A stretch of 64,000 nt of DNA, taken from assembly GCF_009299795.1 (NCBI RefSeq), contig NZ_VIGP01000002.1:372001-436000 (forward strand), written 5' to 3'. The position numbers and the translations under genes are program-made. The notes beneath the pieces were generated by a model. It was not told where the DNA came from and searched no databases. It worked only from the letters and a program-made list of their open reading frames with translations. Shown one piece after another: positions 1 to 14,687 of the stretch (position 1 is the stretch's first letter; the number at the start of each line of letters is the position of its first letter). The stretch is from Brachybacterium subflavum (GTDB lineage: Bacteria > Actinomycetota > Actinomycetes > Actinomycetales > Dermabacteraceae).

Positions 1-1
1 C

Positions 2-952
2 CACGGGATCACGACCGCGCAGGAGGGCGCCGCCTCCCCCGAAGCGGTGGCGGACCTCGCCGCCGCGGCACGCGAGGGTCGGCTGCCGCTGGACCTCGTG
101 GTCTACCCCGTGGCCGCCTGGGGCACCCCGGCGCGCGAGCAGTTCGCCGAGTTCACCGGCGACTACACGGGGCGTCTGCGCCTGGGCGGGTACAAGCTGA
201 TCCTCGACGGCTCCCCGCAGGCGCGCTCGGCCTGGATGAGCGAGCCCTACGAGCCGATCCCGGGCGACGAGGACCCCGGCTGCGCCTACGCCGCCCACTC
301 GGACGAGCAGGTGCTCGCCTGGACCCGCGAGCTCGCAGCCCGCGGCGTCCAGCTCATCGCCCACTGCAACGGCGACGCCGCCGCACAGCAGTGGATCGAC
401 ACGGTGACGCAGGTGGGCGCCGAGAACCCCGCGCTGCTGGCCGAGCGCCCGGTGATGATCCACGCCCAGACCGTGCGCGACGACCAGCTCGAGCAGATGG
501 CGCGACTGGGCATGATCGCCTCGATCTTCAGCGTGCACACGTACTTCTGGGGCGACGCGCACCTGCGCAACTTCGGCCCCCGGCGCGGCCGCCGCGTCTC
601 CCCCGCCCGCTCGGCGCTGGACCGCGGCGTGCGCGTCACCCTGCATCAGGACTCCCCCGTCACGCCCCCGGACATGCTGCTGAGCGTGTGGGCGGCCGTG
701 AACCGGATCAGCCGCGAGGGCACGCCCGTCGGCCCCGAGGAGCGCATCTCGACGTGGGAGGCGCTGCGCGCGGTCACGACCGACGCCGCCTACCAGTACG
801 GCGAGGAGGAGACGAAGGGCCGGATCCGCGAAGGGATGCGGGCCGACCTGGTGATCCTCTCGGCCGACCCCCTCGCGACCGCGCCGCAGGACCTGCGGGA
901 CATCGACGTGCTCACCACCATCAAGGACGGCGAGGTCGTCTACTCCGCGTGA
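2..952 (+). CDS. Amidohydrolase family protein, YtcJ-like (5' truncated by window edge)
   Basis: The reading frame is open from the first bases of the window. Before the first possible GTG (47) it already encodes a typical family segment (HGITTAQEG), so the true start lies outside the window. The visible part is about 316 residues, the C-terminal half to two thirds of a metal-dependent amidohydrolase of the YtcJ/exoenzyme-regulatory type (usually 520-560 aa). Visible elements are an IAHCNGDAA segment (metal-binding His region), VMIHAQTV (second His), LHQDSPVTPPDML (conserved Asp region) and the C-terminal KGRIREGMRADLVILSADPL strand motif that closes the composite beta-sandwich. These enzymes hydrolyse amide or related C-N bonds, and the substrate cannot be told from sequence. 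It ends 10 bp from the convergent permease gene. Confidence 0.85.
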   Translation, partial: HGITTAQEGAASPEAVADLAAAAREGRLPLDLVVYPVAAWGTPAREQFAEFTGDYTGRLRLGGYKLILDGSPQARSAWMSEPYEPIPGDEDPGCAYAAHSDEQVLAWTRELAARGVQLIAHCNGDAAAQQWIDTVTQVGAENPALLAERPVMIHAQTVRDDQLEQMARLGMIASIFSVHTYFWGDAHLRNFGPRRGRRVSPARSALDRGVRVTLHQDSPVTPPDMLLSVWAAVNRISREGTPVGPEERISTWEALRAVTTDAAYQYGEEETKGRIREGMRADLVILSADPLATAPQDLRDIDVLTTIKDGEVVYSA

Positions 953-962
953 GAGCCGGGCC

Positions 963-2516
963 TCAGGGCTCGGGGTGGAGGATGACCTCCTCGAGCTCCG
1001 CCTCGGGGGCGGCCATCAGCCGCCGGTGGCGCACGGCGAGGAAGACCGCGCCGAGCGCCACCCACACGGCGAGCGCGACGAGCGGCTGGGTGCCCAGGCG
1101 CCCCGGGGAGCCCGGGACGAACAGCAGCAGCAGGAAGCCCAGCGACAGCAGCGCGCCCAGCAGGGAGATCGCGCGGTAGACGGGGCGGGCGCGGCCGAAG
1201 GCGTCGTGCTCCCCCGAGCGCGCGGGGTGGGCCAGCTTGAACGCGGCCAGGCACGTGTACCCGTAGGCGATGGTCACGCCCACCGAGGTCATGTCCACGA
1301 TCCACTGCAGCGCGGAGCGCCCGAAGAACGGCGCCAGCAGGCACAGGGCGCTCGTGAACACGATCGCCACCACGGGCGTGCGGTGCCGGCTCTCGACGCG
1401 GCCGAAGAACGCCGGCAGCATCTTCGCCCGGCCCATCGCCATCAGCACGCGCGACGAGGAGACGGTGAAGCCGTTCAGGCCCGTCGCCACGCCCATCAGC
1501 ACCGCGATCACCATCAGGCCCTTGCCGAGCGGCCCCATGATCCCGGCGATCACCTCGGCCGTGGGCCAGGCGGCGTCGGGGTGGGTGTCGCCGTTCGGAC
1601 CCAGCGCGACGGAGCTCGAGAAGATCATCGCGAGGTAGACCAGGCCCGCCGTGCCGATCGCGGCGAGGATGAGGAACAGCGCCTTGCGGGGCGAGAAGTC
1701 GAACTCCCCGGCCGCCTGCGGCACGTTGTCGAAGCCCACGAACGCCCACGGCGCGAAGGCGACCATCACGGCGATCGCCGGCAGCGGCGAGGAGCCCTCC
1801 GGGAACGCCGGGTAGAACGCGAAGCCGTGCTGCATGCCGTGGAGCAGCGCCCCCACCAGGATCGCGACGACCGCGATGATCAGCACCACGCAGGCGATGA
1901 ACTGGAAGCGCCCGGACAGGGCCGTGCCCATCGCGTTCATGAAGCCCGTGGCGACGATCGCGAGGGCCGCGATGATCACCTCGGGCAGGTAGATGTCCCA
2001 GCCCGCGACCGTGTACAGGTGCACCTGCTCCATGACCGAGGGCAGCAGCATGCGGAACACGAGCGCGACGGCCGTCGCGTTCAGGGCGACGATGCACGCG
2101 TACGCGAGCGCCAGGAACCAGCCGACCACGAACGCGTGGCGGCGCCCGAACTCCTGCAGCACGAAGGCGAGCTCGCCTCCGGTCACGGGCAGCACGCGGA
2201 TGATCATCCCGTAGCTGATGCCGATGATGCCGATGAGCACGGCGCCGATCGTGAAGCCCAGGAGCGCGCCGGCGGTGCCGCCGTCCTGCAGCCAGTCCAC
2301 GGGCAGCATGAACGCGCCCCAGCCCACGGCCGAGCCGAGCGCGATCGCGAACACCCAGGAGGGCTTGAGCGTGGACTGCAGGGAGCGCGTGTTCTCGTCG
2401 GCGCCAGCAGGGGCGGGCGCCGACGAGGCGTCCGACGGGGCAGGGCCCGATGAGGCAGAGCCGGATGAAGCGGGCGCGGATGCGGACGCGGGGGACGCGG
2501 AGGGTCTCTCCGACAT
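963..2516 (-). CDS. APC superfamily amino acid permease
   Basis: A 517-residue integral membrane protein with about 12 hydrophobic segments starting near residue 65. The first helix carries the Gly-rich APC signature (ALGSAVGWGAFMLPVDW). Later segments such as FAPWAFVGFDNVPQAAGEF match the conserved TM6 region of amino acid/polyamine/organocation transporters, which import amino acids or amines by proton or substrate exchange. The first ~60 residues are a Ser/Ala/Pro-rich presumably disordered tail. I start at ATG 2516 because an AAAGG sits 8 nt upstream; the open frame continues further upstream but without family similarity. The gene is monocistronic, convergent with the amidohydrolase and divergent from the YdeI-like gene. 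The convergent amidohydrolase could suggest uptake plus hydrolysis of an amide, but that is only context. Confidence 0.85.
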   Translation of the reverse strand: MSERPSASPASASAPASSGSASSGPAPSDASSAPAPAGADENTRSLQSTLKPSWVFAIALGSAVGWGAFMLPVDWLQDGGTAGALLGFTIGAVLIGIIGISYGMIIRVLPVTGGELAFVLQEFGRRHAFVVGWFLALAYACIVALNATAVALVFRMLLPSVMEQVHLYTVAGWDIYLPEVIIAALAIVATGFMNAMGTALSGRFQFIACVVLIIAVVAILVGALLHGMQHGFAFYPAFPEGSSPLPAIAVMVAFAPWAFVGFDNVPQAAGEFDFSPRKALFLILAAIGTAGLVYLAMIFSSSVALGPNGDTHPDAAWPTAEVIAGIMGPLGKGLMVIAVLMGVATGLNGFTVSSSRVLMAMGRAKMLPAFFGRVESRHRTPVVAIVFTSALCLLAPFFGRSALQWIVDMTSVGVTIAYGYTCLAAFKLAHPARSGEHDAFGRARPVYRAISLLGALLSLGFLLLLFVPGSPGRLGTQPLVALAVWVALGAVFLAVRHRRLMAAPEAELEEVILHPEP

Positions 2517-2669
2517 GGGGAAGCCTTTCGATGGCGACTGTTCGTACGACAGCTTCATCGCTGCACAGCTTCGTCGCGCGGGCGGAGCCGGGGAGCCATG
2601 ATGCCACCGATGCGGGGAGGGCGTACCCTCTTCCCCGTCCACTGCGGACCGCGACCCCAGGAGCACACC

Positions 2670-3224
2670 ATGGCGAAGAGCACCGCGTCGGCGGCCGAGC
2701 CGATCGAGGGCACCGCCCGCATCCGCTCCATCGGCGAGCGGCTCATCCTGCCGCTGCCCGCCGAGACGAGCGCCCGGCTGCGCACGCGCGGGCAGAACGC
2801 CGTGACCGCGGTCTTGGACGGCCACCCCTTCGACCTCGTCGTCGAGCCCGACGGCGCGAAGGGGCACTGGATCGCCCTGGACGCCGAGATGCTCGAGGTG
2901 CTGGGTCGCGGCGACGGCGAGGAGGTCTCCTTCACCCTGACCCCGTCGGCCGCCTGGCCCGAGCCTGCGGTCCCCGAGGACCTCGGCGAGGCGCTCGCGG
3001 GTGCCGAGGATGTCGGCGAGGTCTGGGAGGACATCACGCCCATGGCCCGCTGGGAATGGGTGCGCTGGGTCGGCGCCACGAAGAACCCCGCCACCCGTGC
3101 GCGCCGCGTCGAGGTCTCCTTGGACAAGATGCGCAACGGCAAGCGCCGCCCCTGCTGCTTCGACCTCGCCTCGTGCACCGACCCCGAGGTCTCCACGAGC
3201 GGGAAGCTGCTCGGGCTCGAGTGA
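2670..3224 (+). CDS. DUF1905 / YdeI-OmdA-like protein
   Basis: A 184-residue protein. The first ~90 residues form a DUF1905-like small barrel (substrate-like strands ERLILPLPAETSARL, NAVTAVLDGHPFDLVVEP). The C-terminal part is of the YdeI/OmdA type, with AWEDITPMARWEWVRWVGATKNPATRARRV-like helical content, here seen at residues ~125-165. Members of this group have been linked to bacteriocin or antimicrobial-peptide tolerance and polymyxin resistance in Bacillus, but a biochemical role is not established. I chose ATG 2670 because AGGAG lies 8 nt upstream; an in-frame ATG at 2598 has no such site. The gene faces the DUF3375 gene convergently. Confidence 0.75.
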   Translation: MAKSTASAAEPIEGTARIRSIGERLILPLPAETSARLRTRGQNAVTAVLDGHPFDLVVEPDGAKGHWIALDAEMLEVLGRGDGEEVSFTLTPSAAWPEPAVPEDLGEALAGAEDVGEVWEDITPMARWEWVRWVGATKNPATRARRVEVSLDKMRNGKRRPCCFDLASCTDPEVSTSGKLLGLE

Positions 3225-3303
3225 GGTCGCGGGGCGCTTCCCGGCTCTGCGCTGACGATCGCGGACCGGCTTCGGGGGCGCCCGACGTCGTCCGGCTCCG
3301 GGG

Positions 3304-4911
3304 TCACTCCACCGGGACGTCGTCCAGGAAGTAGTAGGCGGGCACCTTGGCCGCGTAGTCGTTGCCATCCAGCTCGCGCCAGGAGACCACCTCCGTCGAC
3401 CCCTCGCGCTCCTGGGCGAACTGGGTGGCCAGGAACATCAGGCCGATCACGGAGGCGAGCCCCTGGCGGGCCGGCTCCTCGCGCAGCACGTCGCCGATCG
3501 AGGCCTGCCCGGCGAGCGAGCGCACGCGGTTCACCGAGCCGGTGAGGCCCACGGTGTCGATGTCGTTCGTGCGCACCAGGTCCTGGAGCACCTCGACGCT
3601 GAGCGTGGTCGCATCGTGCACCTCGGCCTCCACCGGGGCGCCGGGATCCGTCGGATCCTTCAGACGGTGCTGGGAGACCGAGGACATCCGCACCCGCGCG
3701 ACCCGCAGGTCCAGCGAGAACGGGAAGCGCGTGGAGACCTCGTCCTTCTGCGCGAGCGCGAGGCCCTGCGCCTCCTGCAGCAGGTCCAGCAGCACGCGGT
3801 GCTGGCGGAAGTCCTGGGAGCGCACGAACCGCGCCAGCGAGCGGTACAGCTCGGTCTTGACGTCGAGCACCTCCTGCGCGGGCTCGTAGAGATCGCTGAA
3901 CACGTTCGCGAGCTTCTCGCGGTCATCGCGCGTGAGGTGCTGGGTGAAGTCGCGCTCGAGCAGACGGTCCACGACATCCTGCGCCCGACGGGTCTGGGCG
4001 GGGTCGTTGAGCATCCGGAAGAAGGCGGTGAAGGTGCGGCCCACCTGGGACTGGCCCAGCAGGTCGTCGCCCGCGAGCAGCTGCTCGAGGATCTCGCCGC
4101 GCGAGGCCTCCGGGGAGAGGATCTGCTCGCGCAGGTGGAGGTCGACGGCGCGCAGGTCCTCGCGGTACTGCAGGAAGTCGCCCGAGAGCTCGGAGGCGAT
4201 CTGCAGGATGTCCCGCAGCCGGTCGGCGGAGGTACCGGCATCGGGCAGCAGCAGCTCCCCCTCGGAGAGGTCGCGGATCTCCTGCTCGATCGCCGCGCGC
4301 CGACGCTGCAGGTCCGCGAGCCTCACGTCGCGATCGGTCTCCGTCTCCTGGGCGAGGCGATCGAACTGCTGGAGGACCAGCTGCAGGCGCGACTCCGTGG
4401 TCGTGGGCCGGTGCTCCTCGAGGGAGGCGATGAACTGGACCGCATCGATCGTCGCCGGGGACGGCTCGAACATCGTCTCCAGGTGCTGCGGGTCGTCGCG
4501 GCGGGTCAGGTACCCCTCGCGCACCCACGAGTCCACGTACTCGGGCGCGGTGCGGCCCTGGCCGTCCTCGTGCAGCAGGTCCAGGTGCGTCTCGACGCGC
4601 GCCACGAGGTCGCTGCGCCCCAGGCGGCGGCTGCCGCCCGGGAAGACCGTCTGCAGGATCGCGAGCACCGCCGGCGCCTTGGTCGCGCTCAGCAGACGCC
4701 ACGTCGAGAGGCGTCGCAGCTGCTCGTAGGCGTCCTTGCGCGCGGAGACCGTCTGCGGGCGGTCCGTCGAGGACCCCGGGATCGGGGAGGCGGGGTGCGG
4801 GGCAGGGGCGAGCGCGGCAGGGGCGAGCGGGGCAGGGGCGAGCGGGGAGCCGGCGTCGGAGCGGGCCGATGCGGACTCCGGAGGCTGCGGCTGGGACTCG
4901 GGCGTGCTCAC
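3304..4911 (-). CDS. DUF3375 protein (JetA-like, Wadjet type I component), solitary
   Basis: A 535-residue protein. After a Pro/Ala-rich N-terminal ~60 residues built from a near-tandem PLAPA repeat, it shows the whole DUF3375 pattern: YEQLRRLSTWRLLSATKAP at the start of the conserved part, a winged-helix-like segment (EYVDSWVREGYLTRR), long helices with DRDVRLADLQRRRAAIEQEI, and a C-terminal domain ending KVPAYYFLDDVPVE. DUF3375 is the JetA (kleisin-like) subunit of type I Wadjet, the SMC-family plasmid-restriction complex JetABCD. Here neither flank carries jetB (DUF4194), jetC (SMC-like ATPase) or jetD (DUF3322/2220): the neighbours are a YdeI-like gene and lacZ. It may be a remnant, work with subunits encoded elsewhere, or have another role. 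The GTG start is supported by a TAGACT hexamer 8 nt upstream, suggesting leaderless expression. Confidence 0.8.
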   Translation of the reverse strand: MSTPESQPQPPESASARSDAGSPLAPAPLAPAALAPAPHPASPIPGSSTDRPQTVSARKDAYEQLRRLSTWRLLSATKAPAVLAILQTVFPGGSRRLGRSDLVARVETHLDLLHEDGQGRTAPEYVDSWVREGYLTRRDDPQHLETMFEPSPATIDAVQFIASLEEHRPTTTESRLQLVLQQFDRLAQETETDRDVRLADLQRRRAAIEQEIRDLSEGELLLPDAGTSADRLRDILQIASELSGDFLQYREDLRAVDLHLREQILSPEASRGEILEQLLAGDDLLGQSQVGRTFTAFFRMLNDPAQTRRAQDVVDRLLERDFTQHLTRDDREKLANVFSDLYEPAQEVLDVKTELYRSLARFVRSQDFRQHRVLLDLLQEAQGLALAQKDEVSTRFPFSLDLRVARVRMSSVSQHRLKDPTDPGAPVEAEVHDATTLSVEVLQDLVRTNDIDTVGLTGSVNRVRSLAGQASIGDVLREEPARQGLASVIGLMFLATQFAQEREGSTEVVSWRELDGNDYAAKVPAYYFLDDVPVE

Positions 4912-4919
4912 GGCCGACG

Positions 4920-4925
4920 AGTCTA
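4920..4925 (-). promoter_or_regulatory. -10 hexamer TAGACT, leaderless start of the DUF3375 gene
   Basis: On the minus strand TAGACT is followed by 8 nt and then the GTG start at 4911. No Shine-Dalgarno sequence is visible. This spacing places the transcription start at or next to the start codon. Confidence 0.45.
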
Positions 4926-5020
4926 CTGGGGAGCGGCGGGCGGGGCGGCACCGGAGGTACGGGTGGGGTACGGCGCCGGTTCCCGGGCGCTGGGGGTGCC
5001 GTTCCCGGGTTCCTCGGCAT

Positions 5021-5077
5021 CGAGAGGTGAGAAGTCGTTGCCACACGGCGCTTTTGACGACGACTTCTCACCTCTCG
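5021..5077. repeat. 18-bp perfect inverted repeat in the DUF3375-lacZ divergent region
   Basis: Left arm 5021-5038 (CGAGAGGTGAGAAGTCGT) pairs perfectly with right arm 5060-5077 around a 21-nt spacer. It lies 110 bp before the DUF3375 start and 190 bp before lacZ, inside a 356-bp gene-free divergent region (4912-5267). A terminator is not expected here, so it may be a dispersed palindrome, a transcription insulator or a protein site. Confidence 0.7.
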
Positions 5078-5163
5078 GCGCCGCGCAGGGGCGAGGTCGG
5101 AGCGGCCAGGGGCCGTGGAGCCCTGTCCCAGCGATCCGGACCACGCGGGCCGCACCCCGCCCC

Positions 5164-5192
5164 TCACGTGAACGCTCACGAATCTGTAGGCT
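5164..5192 (+). promoter_or_regulatory. lacZ promoter with LacI-family operator
   Basis: CGTGAACGCTCACG (5167-5180) is a near-perfect palindrome centred on CG, the hallmark of LacI/GalR-family operators. It overlaps the -35/spacer region of a promoter whose -10 is TAGGCT (5187-5192). The leader to the lacZ ATG would be about 70 nt and carries a GGAGGAA ribosome site. A repressor bound here would block RNA polymerase. No LacI-type regulator gene lies in the window, so the regulator acts in trans from elsewhere. Confidence 0.55.
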
Positions 5193-5249
5193 GGAGGCAG
5201 TGCCGCCGTCGGCCATGAGCCCCCGGCCCGGCGCGCAGACCCCACCTGA

Positions 5250-8342
<3,093 letters not shown>

Positions 8343-8380
8343 CGTTCCGCAGTCCGGTTGCCCGGCGCCCTGTGCACTTG

Positions 8381-8438
8381 GCGTAGCAGGAGGTCGGGTC
8401 ACGTGTCATATGGGTCGTGACCCGACCTCCTGCTACGC
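8381..8438. terminator. 22-bp perfect palindrome after lacZ (dispersed hairpin family)
   Basis: Left arm 8381-8402 and right arm 8417-8438 are perfect reverse complements around a 14-nt loop; the arm begins GCGTAGCAGGAGGTCGGG. It lies 38 bp after the lacZ stop and could end lacZ transcription, although no T-run follows. A close relative of the same sequence occurs at 51378-51445, so it is also a dispersed repeat. Confidence 0.65.
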
Positions 8439-8603
8439 GTACTGCTCACCCCCGCCGGAGAGCCGACCGACGCGGCTCTCGCGCGGACGGTGCGTGCGCG
8501 GCACGATCGACGTGACCGCGCGGGTCGGCCGAGGCCGGGGCGACGTGACCTGCCCGATAGGCTGGAACCACACGAGGGTCGACCAGCGCAGGGAGGACAG
8601 CAC

Positions 8604-9614
8604 ATGTCGCAGGGCTACGGGCAGCCGGATCCGCAGCAGAACCAGCCGGGGTACGGGCAGGCCCCCGACGAGCAGCAGGGATACGGCGAGCATGAGGGCG
8701 GCCAGCAGGCCGCCCAGCCGTACGACCCGTACCGCAGCACCTCGGAGCAGAGCGCTGCACAGCCGGGCTGGCCGCAGCAGGGAGGTCAGCAGCCGGGCTG
8801 GCCGCAGCAGGGCGAGCCGCAATCGGGCGAGCCGCAGCCGGGCTGGCCGCAGCCGGGCGAGCCGCAGCCAGGCTGGCCGCAGCAGAGCGCCGCATCGGCG
8901 AACGCTCCCCAGCCGGGCACGGGTCAGCCGGACGCAGGTCGCCCCAGCGCGTCCGAGCAGCCCTCCCCGTGGGGGCAGCCCGCGCAGTCACAGCCCTCGC
9001 CCGCGCCGCAGCCGTTCGGCGCCCCGCCGCAGCAGCCGTCGCCCTATGCGGCTCCTCAGCAGACTGCGCAGGGCGGCCCGTACGATCCGGGGAACGCCTC
9101 GATGCCCCTCTACGCACCGGCGGGAACGCCGGATCGCAGCCGGCTGACGCGCACCTTCGCGATCATCGTCATCACCCTCGGCGCCCTGTTCCTGCTGATC
9201 CGTTCGATCGCCATCATCGTGACCACCGCCGGCGGGTACTCGGCGGGGTACCAGGGCTCCGAGGCGGGGGTCGCCGGCTTCGCCGTGGGCGGCGTGCTGC
9301 TCGTCATCCTCAACGTGATCGTGGGCATCGCCCTTCTCGCAGCCGCCATCTACTTCCTGGTGATCGGCCCGCAGCGAGTGCGGATCGGTGGCGGACTGGT
9401 CCTCGCTCCGCTCGTGTGCGGCGTCGTGACGCGTGTGATCGTCTCAGCGATCGCGCAGGCCGCTCTGCAGTCCGCTCTCCAGGACGGGAGCTACGACGCC
9501 GCGCGGGGCATGCTCGTGGCGATGGTGATCGTCGAAGTGATCCGCCACGTCATCGAGGGCGCGTTCGTGATCGTCGGCGGGATCGTCGTGCTCCGCGCCG
9601 CGAAGAAGTCCTGA
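8604..9614 (+). CDS. Pro/Gln/Gly-rich N-terminal membrane protein of unknown function
   Basis: A 336-residue protein in two parts. Residues 1-~170 are disordered and built of Gly-Trp-Pro-Gln-Gln type repeats (several PGWPQQGE/PGWPQPGE copies), a style common in actinobacterial envelope proteins. Residues ~175-335 hold four hydrophobic segments (near 175-200, 220-260, 265-300 and 310-332), so the repeats would face one side of the membrane as a tail. No catalytic motif is visible and I cannot assign a function. ATG 8604 follows GGGAGGACAG with good spacing. TAGGCT (8558-8563) upstream looks like a -10 hexamer matching that of lacZ. Confidence 0.75.
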   Translation: MSQGYGQPDPQQNQPGYGQAPDEQQGYGEHEGGQQAAQPYDPYRSTSEQSAAQPGWPQQGGQQPGWPQQGEPQSGEPQPGWPQPGEPQPGWPQQSAASANAPQPGTGQPDAGRPSASEQPSPWGQPAQSQPSPAPQPFGAPPQQPSPYAAPQQTAQGGPYDPGNASMPLYAPAGTPDRSRLTRTFAIIVITLGALFLLIRSIAIIVTTAGGYSAGYQGSEAGVAGFAVGGVLLVILNVIVGIALLAAAIYFLVIGPQRVRIGGGLVLAPLVCGVVTRVIVSAIAQAALQSALQDGSYDAARGMLVAMVIVEVIRHVIEGAFVIVGGIVVLRAAKKS

Positions 9615-9688
9615 CCTGGGCGCACAGTGCGCATCGCAGCCGTGCGGCTAGCAGCCGACCTCCGCGCGTCCGCTCACCGCGAGACCGC

Positions 9689-11050
9689 TCACCGCGCCTC
9701 GCCGTAGTAGGCGCCCGTGCGCTCCTCGCGCAGGGCCTCGAAGTCACCGCTCGCGATCGCGGCGCGGATCTCGTCGACCAGGCGCACCACGAACCGCTCG
9801 TTGTGGATGGTGCAGAGCGTCGCCGAGAGGATCTCCTTGGCGCGGAACAGGTGGTGGATGTACGCGGCGGTGTAGTGCGTGCACGTGAAGCAGTCGCAGG
9901 TCTCGTCGATCGGCGCGAACTGGCGCTTGTACCGCGCACCGGTGAGGTTCACCCGGCCCGTGCGCGTGTAGACGGCGCTGTTGCGGGCGACCCGGGAGGG
10001 CGAGACGCAGTCGAAGGTGTCGGCGCCGGCGGCCACGGCGATGAACAGGTCGTCGACCTCGCTGATCCCCAGCAGGTGCCGGGGGCGGTCCTCGGGCAGC
10101 TCGTCGGTCACCCAGCCGACGATCGTGCCCAGGTTCTCCTTCTCGAGCGCGCCGCCGATGCCGAAGCCGTCGAAGACCTGGTCGTCGACCTCCATCGATC
10201 CGAGGTCTCGGGAGGCCCGCCGGCGCAGGTCCTCGTACTGGGCGCCCTGGATGACGCCCCACAGCTGCTGGTAGGGCTTGGTGTCCCGCTCGAGGGTGAG
10301 CCGCTTGTGCTCGGCGAGGCAGCGGATCGCCCACAGCCGCGTCCGCTCGAGCGCCTGCTCCTGGTAGGGGCGGGAGTTCATGAGCGTGGTGAGCTCGTCG
10401 AAGGCGAACATGATGTCGGCGCCGAGTCCGTGCTGGATCTGCATGGAGATCTCGGGCGTGAAGCGGTGGACGTCGCCGTTGATGAAGGAGCGGAAGGTGA
10501 CGCCGTCGTCGTCGACGTGCGCCAGACGCTCCTTGCCCTCGGCGACGGCGTCGTCCTCGCCGCTCGCGGTCCGGGCCTTCTCCCCTCCGGAGAACTCGCT
10601 GGAGAGGACCTTCTTGAAGCCCGCGCCCAGGCTCATCACCTGGAAGCCGCCCGAGTCGGTGTACGTGGGGCCCGGCCAGTTCATGAACGCGCCCAGACCG
10701 CCGGCCTCGTCGACCAGGTCGTGGCCGGGCTGGAGGTAGAGGTGGTAGGCGTTGGCGAGGACCGCCTGCGCGCCGAGGTCCGCGACGGCCTGCGGGAGCA
10801 CGGCCTTCACGGTCGCCTTGGTGCCCACGGGCACGAACGCCGGGGTCGCGATGTCGCCGTGCGGGGTGCGGATCACCCCGGCGCGGGCCTTCTCGCCGTG
10901 GCGCGCGGTGATCGCGAAGCCGCGGCGATCCGGGGAGAGGTCCGACGGGGCGACCGGCGCCGGGTGCGGGGCCGGGCACAAGGCCGGGGCCTGCTGGGCC
11001 GACGGGGCCGACGGGGCCTGCTGCGCGGGATCGGACGACGGGGAGGGCAT
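9689..11050 (-). CDS. tgt: Queuine tRNA-ribosyltransferase
   Basis: About 453 residues. The enzyme exchanges guanine-34 of tRNAs with GUN anticodons for queuine or a queuosine precursor. Visible are the nucleophile-region motif TDSGGFQVMSLG (Asp near residue 132), the second active-site block DCVSPSRVARNSAVYTR, and the zinc site CDCFTCTHYTAAYIHH near the C-terminus. An N-terminal ~40-residue Pro/Ala/Ser tail precedes the conserved barrel, and an insertion of roughly 30 residues carrying GGEKARTASGEDD lies in the barrel. The start is uncertain: ATG 11050, or an in-frame GTG at 11062. The gene follows rmlCD by 40 bp on the same strand. No queuosine biosynthesis genes are nearby, so queuine salvage is likely (inference). 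Confidence 0.9.
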   Translation of the reverse strand: MPSPSSDPAQQAPSAPSAQQAPALCPAPHPAPVAPSDLSPDRRGFAITARHGEKARAGVIRTPHGDIATPAFVPVGTKATVKAVLPQAVADLGAQAVLANAYHLYLQPGHDLVDEAGGLGAFMNWPGPTYTDSGGFQVMSLGAGFKKVLSSEFSGGEKARTASGEDDAVAEGKERLAHVDDDGVTFRSFINGDVHRFTPEISMQIQHGLGADIMFAFDELTTLMNSRPYQEQALERTRLWAIRCLAEHKRLTLERDTKPYQQLWGVIQGAQYEDLRRRASRDLGSMEVDDQVFDGFGIGGALEKENLGTIVGWVTDELPEDRPRHLLGISEVDDLFIAVAAGADTFDCVSPSRVARNSAVYTRTGRVNLTGARYKRQFAPIDETCDCFTCTHYTAAYIHHLFRAKEILSATLCTIHNERFVVRLVDEIRAAIASGDFEALREERTGAYYGEAR

Positions 11051-11090
11051 GGGGCTGGGCACCCGCTCAGTGTCCCACGCAGCGCTGTGG

Positions 11091-14421
<3,331 letters not shown>

Positions 14422-14681
14422 GGGTGCACGCTCCTGAGGGTGTCGACACGGGTGGGGCGCGGGGCGCCCGCTGATGCTCCTGCCCGGATGCTATCGAGCG
14501 GGGCGCCGAGCGGACGGGATGGACGCGGGTCGGGGCGGCCGGGGCGAGGGAGGAGGAATGCATTTCACGTTTCGACCGTATTCGAGAACATCGGACACCA
14601 TTTCGACGTCTTCGATTCACCCCGCAGACGTATTGAATTCACCTGGCGGCGGCCGAAGAGGAACATAGCCATTCTCCTGGT

Positions 14682-14687
14682 TAGCAT
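14682..14687 (+). promoter_or_regulatory. -10 hexamer TAGCAT, leaderless start of the UDP-glucose dehydrogenase gene
   Basis: TAGCAT lies 8 nt before ATG 14696 and no ribosome site is visible. It sits at the end of a markedly AT-richer stretch (about 14555-14695) within the 274-bp rmlA-ugd divergent region. That stretch contrasts with the surrounding ~70 percent GC and is a likely promoter and regulatory zone. Confidence 0.5.

Noticed and set aside
2542..2549. TCGTACGA palindrome upstream of the APC permease
   Set aside because: Only 8 bp and expected by chance in this region; flanks are not symmetrical.
8544..8563. A full sigma-70-type promoter for the Pro/Gln-rich membrane protein
   Set aside because: The -10 (TAGGCT) is plausible but no acceptable -35 is found at the right distance, so it is mentioned only under the gene.
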